A stretch of 56,386 nucleotides of DNA from assembly GCA_003447235.1 (NCBI GenBank), contig DLZV01000007.1, forward strand, positions 1 through 56,386, read 5' to 3'. This document shows, piece by piece, positions 51,634-56,386 of the stretch (its first letter is position 1; each line of letters begins with the position of its first letter). The stretch is from Prevotella sp. Lineage in GTDB: Bacteria > Bacteroidota > Bacteroidia > Bacteroidales > Bacteroidaceae. The notes under the pieces were generated by a model that searched no databases, was not told the origin of the DNA, and saw only the letters and a program-made list of their open reading frames with translations. The position numbers and the translations under genes were made by a program.

Positions 51634-52031
51634 CGTTTCGCCAGTTTAAAGTTCTTGTTCCCTTGTTTTGCCACATACACGCCTTTGGGCAGCGACTCGC
51701 GCGCAACGTCGAGCGAAGGATAGCATCCGACGAGGCGTCCGGAGAGGTCGTGGATGCTGACAGACTGCACTTTGCCAGCCTCCACATCATTGATGGAAAC
51801 CACTGCCGCGTCGGAGAAATACATCTTCGTGAGGGTCGAAAGGTCGAAGGTCTCGCCGTCCGCTCCGCTTCTCACGACGAGCTTCCCGTCGCTTACCGTC
51901 ATCTCCAAGTCCTCTACAGCGATACTTCGTGGCCCAGTGTTGGTCACGAATACCAGATAGTTGTAGTCGTTGCTCCAGCCATTGAGCGCTGTCAGCATCA
52001 ACCCGAATACAATCAAAATGGATCTTTTCAT
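51630..52031 (-). CDS. Small exported protein with secretion-type tail
   Basis: A 133-residue protein starting MKRSILIVFGLMLTALNGWS, a signal peptide, chosen because the 38 upstream codons cover a -7 element and leader. The mature part has a beta unit (LEMTVSDGKLVVRSGADGE, LSTLTKMYFSD) and ends SVSIHDLSGRLVGCYPS and KGVYVAKQGNKNFKLAKR, closely like the C-terminal domain that directs Bacteroidota proteins through the type IX system. It has no other domain. Its stop overlaps the start of the DUF4353 gene by ATGA, so the two are coupled. It may be the tail of a protein whose body lies in the partner gene. Confidence 0.75.
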   Translation of the reverse strand: MKRSILIVFGLMLTALNGWSNDYNYLVFVTNTGPRSIAVEDLEMTVSDGKLVVRSGADGETFDLSTLTKMYFSDAAVVSINDVEAGKVQSVSIHDLSGRLVGCYPSLDVARESLPKGVYVAKQGNKNFKLAKR

Positions 52032-52093
52032 AACTGATAAATTAAATGATAGCTTAATCCTATATATAATAGGTATAACGTAAAAACTAGTTA

Positions 52094-52101
52094 CAAAGTT
52101 A
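52094..52101 (-). promoter_or_regulatory. -7 element TAACTTTG for the coupled pair
   Basis: Full TAnnTTTG match on the minus strand, about 63 bases before the start at 52031. Confidence 0.65.
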
Positions 52102-52427
52102 CGATATTTTTCCATTATATCTGTCTTGGAATGTATATTATTCAATGAGTGCCTGTCTTTGGCGGATAAATATCGTTATTTGCTCAACAAACTCCAAGTG
52201 GCTTTCCAGACCATTTTTCTGATACTCTCCGCGCCAACCGCTTTTCTTCCCCAGCAGCTTCGTGTCTGCCATAAATGCGGTAGGACTATGGGGAAAAGGT
52301 CCTGCTTCTGCCAAGTTGTCAGCCGCGAGACCCCTGCTTGTCAAATGGCACAATAGTTGTTTTGAGATAGGCGGACAACAAAGTCCAAGCAACATTAAAG
52401 TAGAACAAAAATAAAAAAAGAAATATT
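52102..52427. other. Region upstream of dnaK
   Basis: About 325 bases between the divergent promoter and dnaK with no credible gene; a 76-codon frame here has no coding character. I found no full -7 match for dnaK and no CIRCE-like repeat. The 40 bases before the dnaK ATG are A-rich. Confidence 0.5.
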
Positions 52428-54341
52428 ATGGGAAAGATTATTGGTATCGACTTAGGTACAACTAACAGCTGCGTAGCAGTGTTCGAGGGCAATGAGCCCG
52501 TGGTGATCACCAACAGCGAGGGCAAGCGCACGACTCCGTCCGTGGTAGGCTTCGTAGAAGGTGGCGAGCGCAAGGTGGGTGATCCTGCCAAGCGTCAGGC
52601 TATCACCAACCCGAAGAAGACCGTTTACAGTATCAAGCGTTTCATGGGTGAGACCTATGACCAGAGCCGCAAGGAGGCTGAGCGCGTTCCGTTTACGGTG
52701 GTCAACGAGGGTGGCTATCCTCGTGTACAGATTGACGATCGCAAATATACGCCGCAGGAGATTTCTGCCATGGTGCTTCAGAAGATGAAGAAGACTGCCG
52801 AGGACTACCTTGGTCAGGAGGTGACGGATGCCGTCATCACCGTGCCGGCCTACTTCAGCGACTCTCAGCGTCAGGCCACGAAGGAGGCAGGTGCCATCGC
52901 AGGCCTCAATGTCCGCCGTATTGTCAACGAGCCGACAGCCGCCGCCTTGGCCTATGGTGTCGATAAGTCCAATAAGGACATGAAGATTGCCGTCTTCGAC
53001 CTCGGTGGTGGTACTTTTGATATCTCCATCCTGGAGTTTGGTGGTGGTGTCTTTGAGGTGCTCTCTACCAATGGTGATACCCACCTTGGTGGTGATGACT
53101 TCGATCAGGTGATCATCGACTGGCTCGTCAACGGCTTCAAGGCCGACGAGGGTATCGATCTCTCCAAGGACCCGATGGCCATGCAGCGCCTGAAGGAGGC
53201 TGCCGAGAAGGCTAAGATCGAGCTTTCAAGCACGACTTCGACCGAGATTAACCTCCCGTACATCACGGCAGAGGGTGGTGTGCCAAAGCACTTGGTCAAG
53301 ACCCTCACGCGCTCACAGTTTGAGCAGCTGGCTCACGAGCTGATCCAGAACTGCTTGGTTCCTTGCCAGAACGCCATCCGCGACGCTAAGCTCTCTACGT
53401 CCGACATCGACGAGGTGATCCTCGTAGGTGGTTCCAGCCGTATCCCCGCCGTCCAGACTTTGGTGAAGAACTACTTCGGCAAGGAGCCTTCCAAGGGTGT
53501 CAACCCTGACGAGGTGGTCGCTGTCGGTGCAGCTATCCAGGGTGCTATCCTCAACAAGGAGAGTGGTGTGGGCGATATCGTCTTGCTCGACGTCACCCCA
53601 TTGACCCTCGGTATCGAGACGATGGGTGGTGTGATGACGAAGCTCATCGAGGCCAACACAACCATTCCGTGCAAGAAGAGCGAGGTCTTCTCTACGGCTG
53701 CCGACAACCAGACGGAGGTGACCATCCACGTCCTGCAGGGTGAGCGTCCGATGGCGGCTCAGAACAAGAGCATCGGCCAGTTCAACCTCACCGGCATTGC
53801 CCCGGCTCGCCGTGGTGTGCCTCAGATCGAGGTGACGTTTGATATCGACGCCAACGGTATCCTCAACGTCTCTGCCAAGGACAAGGCTACGGGCAAGGAG
53901 CAGAGCATCCGCATCGAGGCTTCAAGCGGTCTGAGCGATGATGAGATCAAGCGCATGAAGGCTGAGGCTGAGCAGAACGCCGAGAACGACAAGAAGGAGC
54001 GTGAGCGCATCGACAAGCTCAACCAGGCCGACTCGATGATTTTCACTACCGAGAACTTCCTCAAGGACAACGGCGACAAGATCCCGGCCGATCAGAAACC
54101 GGCTATCGAGGAGGCTCTCAGCAAGTTGAAGGACGCCCACAAGAGTGGTGATGTAGCCGCTATCGACACGGCCATCAACAACCTCAACACCATCATGCAG
54201 GCTGCCTCTCAGCAGATGTATCAGCAGGCTGGTCCTCAGCAGGCCGGTCCTCAGCCGGGTGCAGGTCAGCAGGCAGGCCAGCAAGGCGGTCAGAATACTG
54301 ACGACAACATCCAGGATGCCGACTTTGAGGAGGTTAAGTAA
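52428..54341 (+). CDS. dnaK: Chaperone protein DnaK (Hsp70)
   Basis: ATP-driven chaperone that binds unfolded segments. The 637-residue length is standard. The nucleotide-binding domain has the opening IIGIDLGTTNSCVAV, the phosphate-2 motif IAVFDLGGGTFDISILE and VILVGGSSRIPAVQ near 330. The substrate domain begins about 385 (DVTPLTLGIETMGGVMT) and the helical lid follows. The C-terminal tail is Gln/Gly/Ala-rich and ends DADFEEVK, the usual EEVD-like ending. No dnaJ or grpE gene adjoins it. It is separated from the following mobile element by a strong terminator. Confidence 0.97.
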   Translation: MGKIIGIDLGTTNSCVAVFEGNEPVVITNSEGKRTTPSVVGFVEGGERKVGDPAKRQAITNPKKTVYSIKRFMGETYDQSRKEAERVPFTVVNEGGYPRVQIDDRKYTPQEISAMVLQKMKKTAEDYLGQEVTDAVITVPAYFSDSQRQATKEAGAIAGLNVRRIVNEPTAAALAYGVDKSNKDMKIAVFDLGGGTFDISILEFGGGVFEVLSTNGDTHLGGDDFDQVIIDWLVNGFKADEGIDLSKDPMAMQRLKEAAEKAKIELSSTTSTEINLPYITAEGGVPKHLVKTLTRSQFEQLAHELIQNCLVPCQNAIRDAKLSTSDIDEVILVGGSSRIPAVQTLVKNYFGKEPSKGVNPDEVVAVGAAIQGAILNKESGVGDIVLLDVTPLTLGIETMGGVMTKLIEANTTIPCKKSEVFSTAADNQTEVTIHVLQGERPMAAQNKSIGQFNLTGIAPARRGVPQIEVTFDIDANGILNVSAKDKATGKEQSIRIEASSGLSDDEIKRMKAEAEQNAENDKKERERIDKLNQADSMIFTTENFLKDNGDKIPADQKPAIEEALSKLKDAHKSGDVAAIDTAINNLNTIMQAASQQMYQQAGPQQAGPQPGAGQQAGQQGGQNTDDNIQDADFEEVK

Positions 54342-54375
54342 TGCCGAAAGGTAAACACATAATAAACAATAAGCA

Positions 54376-54407
54376 AAAGCGTGCAGCTCAATGAGTTGCA
54401 CGCTTTT
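54376..54407 (+). terminator. Rho-independent terminator of dnaK
   Basis: AAAGCGTGCAGCTCA (54376-54390) pairs with TGAGTTGCACGCTTT (54392-54406) with one G-U-type mismatch, followed by more T. Confidence 0.88.
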
Positions 54408-54431
54408 TACGTTTATGGGGGTTCTTGTTTC

Positions 54432-54485
54432 TTATGCCTTTGTTATGCGCTTGTTTATCGCTTATTTGCAGCACATTTGCAACAC
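54432..54485 (+). repeat. 11-bp-periodic direct repeats at the element edge
   Basis: TTATGCCTTTG (54432-54442) is followed by TTATGCGCTTG (54443-54453); further on, ATTTGCAGCAC (54464-54474) is followed by ATTTGCAACAC (54475-54485). It lies between the dnaK terminator and the mobile-element regulator gene, where recombinase or excisionase binding sites would be expected. Confidence 0.6.
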
Positions 54486-54555
54486 AACAAAAAAGTAGAT
54501 AATGTGGGACTTGTTCCTACCAATACATACTAATGCATACTTAAAAGTAGAAAAC

Positions 54556-55119
54556 ATGCCAGCAATAGGATTTGAAATCAAACGCAAGTGTAAGGTCTGT
54601 GGTGAAGTGTTCCTTGCCAAGACTCTTGACAGCCAGTATTGTTCGCCTAAGTGCAGCAAGGTGGCTTGGAAACGAAAGAAGGACGCAAAGGAGAAGAACG
54701 AGAAACTGGATCGTTTGGCACAGCACATTCCTGACATTAGGGAATATGTGTCGGTGAAGGAAGCGGTGGCGATGTTCGGAGTGGAACGTACTACACTCTA
54801 TCGGCTGATAAAGAATGGTACAGTTCCTGCCATCAACGTCGGTAAGCGACTCATCCGAATCAAACGCTCAGCCTTGGAGACGATGTTTCTCACCAGAAAA
54901 GAAAGTCTTGCAGAAAGAGAGAAACCTGTGCCCAGAAGATACAGTATGGAACCAGAGGACTGTTATACCATTGGTGAGATATGCAACCTCTACCACATCA
55001 ACGACAGCTCGGTATGGGCGCATATCCGCAAATATTCCATTCCGTCACGGCAGATAGGCAATTATGTGTATGTGCCGAAAGAAGAAATAGACAATTTGTA
55101 TAAATCAGAAGTAGAATAA
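54556..55119 (+). CDS. Zinc-ribbon, double helix-turn-helix regulator of a mobile element
   Basis: A 187-residue DNA-binding protein. The N-terminus has a zinc ribbon with Cys12, Cys15, Cys29 and Cys33 (CKVCG, then QYCSPKCS). Two excisionase-type HTH_17 units follow: one at about 60-110 (EYVSVKEAVAMFGVERTTLYRLIKNG) and one at about 136-182 (CYTIGEICNLYHINDSSVWAHIRKY). The start is the ATG at 54556, because the upstream 18 codons look non-coding. It precedes the integrase by 7 bases, an arrangement common in Bacteroidota integrative elements, where it likely controls excision or integrase expression. Confidence 0.88.
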   Translation: MPAIGFEIKRKCKVCGEVFLAKTLDSQYCSPKCSKVAWKRKKDAKEKNEKLDRLAQHIPDIREYVSVKEAVAMFGVERTTLYRLIKNGTVPAINVGKRLIRIKRSALETMFLTRKESLAEREKPVPRRYSMEPEDCYTIGEICNLYHINDSSVWAHIRKYSIPSRQIGNYVYVPKEEIDNLYKSEVE

Positions 55120-55126
55120 ACCGAAT

Positions 55127-56248
55127 ATGAAGAAAGCATTATCGAACACCAAGGTGACCGTGAAGCTGCGCAAGTCCGTTCACCATGACAACGAGTGGTA
55201 TCTTTTCATCGAATCGTACCCTGTGTATAAGAAAGGAGACAACAAGCCAAGCCGTGTGGTTGAGTCTGTAAACCGAACCATCTCTACACCACAATGGGAT
55301 ATGTCGTCCATTGCCCGTGTATTGCCTGACGGCTCGTTCAACTACAAGCCGAAGCGTGACGTAAATGGCATTATCCAATGCAAGTCACGCATAGACCAAG
55401 AGGCTTGCATCTATGCTGACAACGTGCGCAAACTTCGGCAGCATGAATATGACAATGCCGCCCTGTATTCCGACCGTGAGGAAGAAATCATTGAACAGAA
55501 TGAACGTAGCGCACAAGACTTCATTAAATATTTCATTGACATCATAGACAAACGCCATCCCAATAGTTCCAATGCCATCATTGTGAATTGGAACCGTGTG
55601 GGTGAGTTGTTGAAGATGTATTCAGAAGGAAAACTAATACCTTTCAAGAGCGTAACGGTGAAACTGTTGGAGGACATCAAGATGTTTCTGCTTCGCGCTC
55701 CTTTGGGAGGGAACAAGAAAGGGACGGTGTCACGCAATACCGCCTCTACCTATTTCGCCATTGTCAAGGCAGGAGTGAAGCAAGCTTTCATTGACGAATA
55801 TCTCACAGTGGATGTGAGTGCCAAGGTGAAAGGCATTCCATCGGAAGACAAGCTGCGAGCATCGCTCACTCTTGACGAAGTGAAGCGATTGGCTGATACC
55901 CCTTGCGAGAGTGATGTACTTAGACGCGCTTCTTTCTTCTCTATCTTGACAGGTTTGCGTCATATAGATATCAAGAACTTGAAGTGGAAGCAAATATCAC
56001 AGACAAGCAACGGCAGTTGGCGCATAGATATCTCACAGATAAAGACAAAGGTGGGTGCATATCTTCCCATTTCCGACCAGGCGTATGCCATGTGTGGTAC
56101 TCGTCCTGAAGACGAGGAGCTTCTTGTTTTTGCAGGGTTGCAGAACGCTGCCTGGATTTCGAAGCCATTGAAGAAATGGATAGAGGCTGCTGGCATCAAG
56201 AAACATATAACCTTCCATTGTTTGAGTCACAACGAAATCTATTATTGA
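55127..56248 (+). pseudogene. Truncated tyrosine recombinase of the second element
   Basis: Encodes 373 residues of a Bacteroidota-type integrase: an N-terminal arm-binding region, a SAM-like core-binding domain (about 130-240, YFAIVKAGVKQAF), and the start of the catalytic domain with Arg278 in LTGLRHIDIKNLKW. The frame then ends at FHCLSHNEIYY. In intact relatives this is FHCFRHTYAT, so the second catalytic Arg is Ser (position 367) and the last 50 residues, with the His and nucleophile Tyr, are gone. The protein is therefore almost certainly inactive. The break lies right at 56219-56230 and may mark the junction of an insertion or deletion. It follows the HTH regulator by 7 bases. Confidence 0.85.
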
Positions 56249-56386
56249 TTGACTATCAACGAATTAAGTATAACAAAGAATGTAACTGCTAACGATTTAG
56301 AAACGAGCTATATTCTTTTTCTTTCACAACTTTGCAATATACAAAGAACGCTTCGATTATTAATGCAAAGATAAATCTAATATCTG
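56249..56386. other. AT-rich right edge with no gene
   Basis: No reading frame is supported. The AT-rich sequence includes a minus-strand -7 match TATCTTTG at 56366-56373, reading back toward the broken integrase, but no gene for it is visible. Confidence 0.4.

Noticed and set aside
52126..52356. 76-codon frame upstream of dnaK
   Set aside because: No domain or promoter, and it overlaps the divergent leader region.
66..56248. The whole window as one large element bounded by two recombinases
   Set aside because: The 50 kb between is core chromosome (mreB operon, dnaK, trpS, mutY), the recombinases are of different types, and no flanking direct repeat was seen.

Overview
The window reads as a chromosome segment of a Prevotella-like member of the Bacteroidales. 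The evidence is the repeated Bacteroidota -7 promoter motif TAnnTTTG, few Shine-Dalgarno sites, and family content: GldH, RicT, a C10 (interpain/streptopain-like) protease, a NhaD antiporter, a membrane pyrophosphatase, a DUF4353 beta-helix protein and C-terminal tails that look like type IX secretion signals. No rRNA, tRNA or CRISPR array was seen.

Layout. 1-4.7 kb is an AT-richer accessory island: an intact tyrosine recombinase, a truncated DUF1998-type helicase fragment, then a tight two-gene unit of a DUF2971 protein and an AlbA_2/Schlafen-type ATPase, ending in a 10-bp-periodic repeat. From 4.9 to 16 kb the core begins: a secreted GH36 alpha-galactosidase convergent with an OprB-like porin, a NhaD antiporter, small unknowns, a lipoprotein nuclease, a stand-alone AICAR transformylase, and a membrane pyrophosphatase split into two overlapping frames. 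16-25 kb holds a glycine-zipper lipoprotein, the exbB-exbD-exbD-tonB-pstS-like-TPR operon and the C10 protease. 25.5-29 kb holds holB, ricT, gldH and a rhodanese. 29-36 kb is the leftward cell-shape operon (IMP cyclohydrolase domain, mreB, mreC, mreD, mrdA, rodA). 36-52 kb holds mutY, an unknown 442-residue protein, rlpA, a lipoprotein, an EamA transporter, cutC divergent from trpS, patB coupled to a DUF3737 gene, sulP, fhs, and a coupled pair of secreted proteins. dnaK follows. After its terminator the window enters a second mobile element: a zinc-ribbon/double-HTH regulator and a tyrosine recombinase broken just at its HxxR box.

How genes fit together. The two halves of PurH (IMP cyclohydrolase at 35.3 kb, AICAR transformylase at 12.3 kb) are separate genes, and fhs supplies the 10-formyl-THF route the transformylase needs. 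ExbB/ExbD/TonB would energise outer-membrane receptors. MreBCD, MrdA, RodA and RlpA shape and remodel the wall. The pyrophosphatase, NhaD and SulP are ion transporters. Most transcription units are separated by long near-perfect inverted repeats that can terminate both convergent genes.

Most noteworthy: the DUF2971/AlbA-ATPase pair in a recombinase-flanked island (candidate defence module), the exact -1 frame break in the pyrophosphatase, the split PurH, several near-leaderless promoters, the 22-bp palindromic tandem repeat before holB, and the broken integrase at the right edge.
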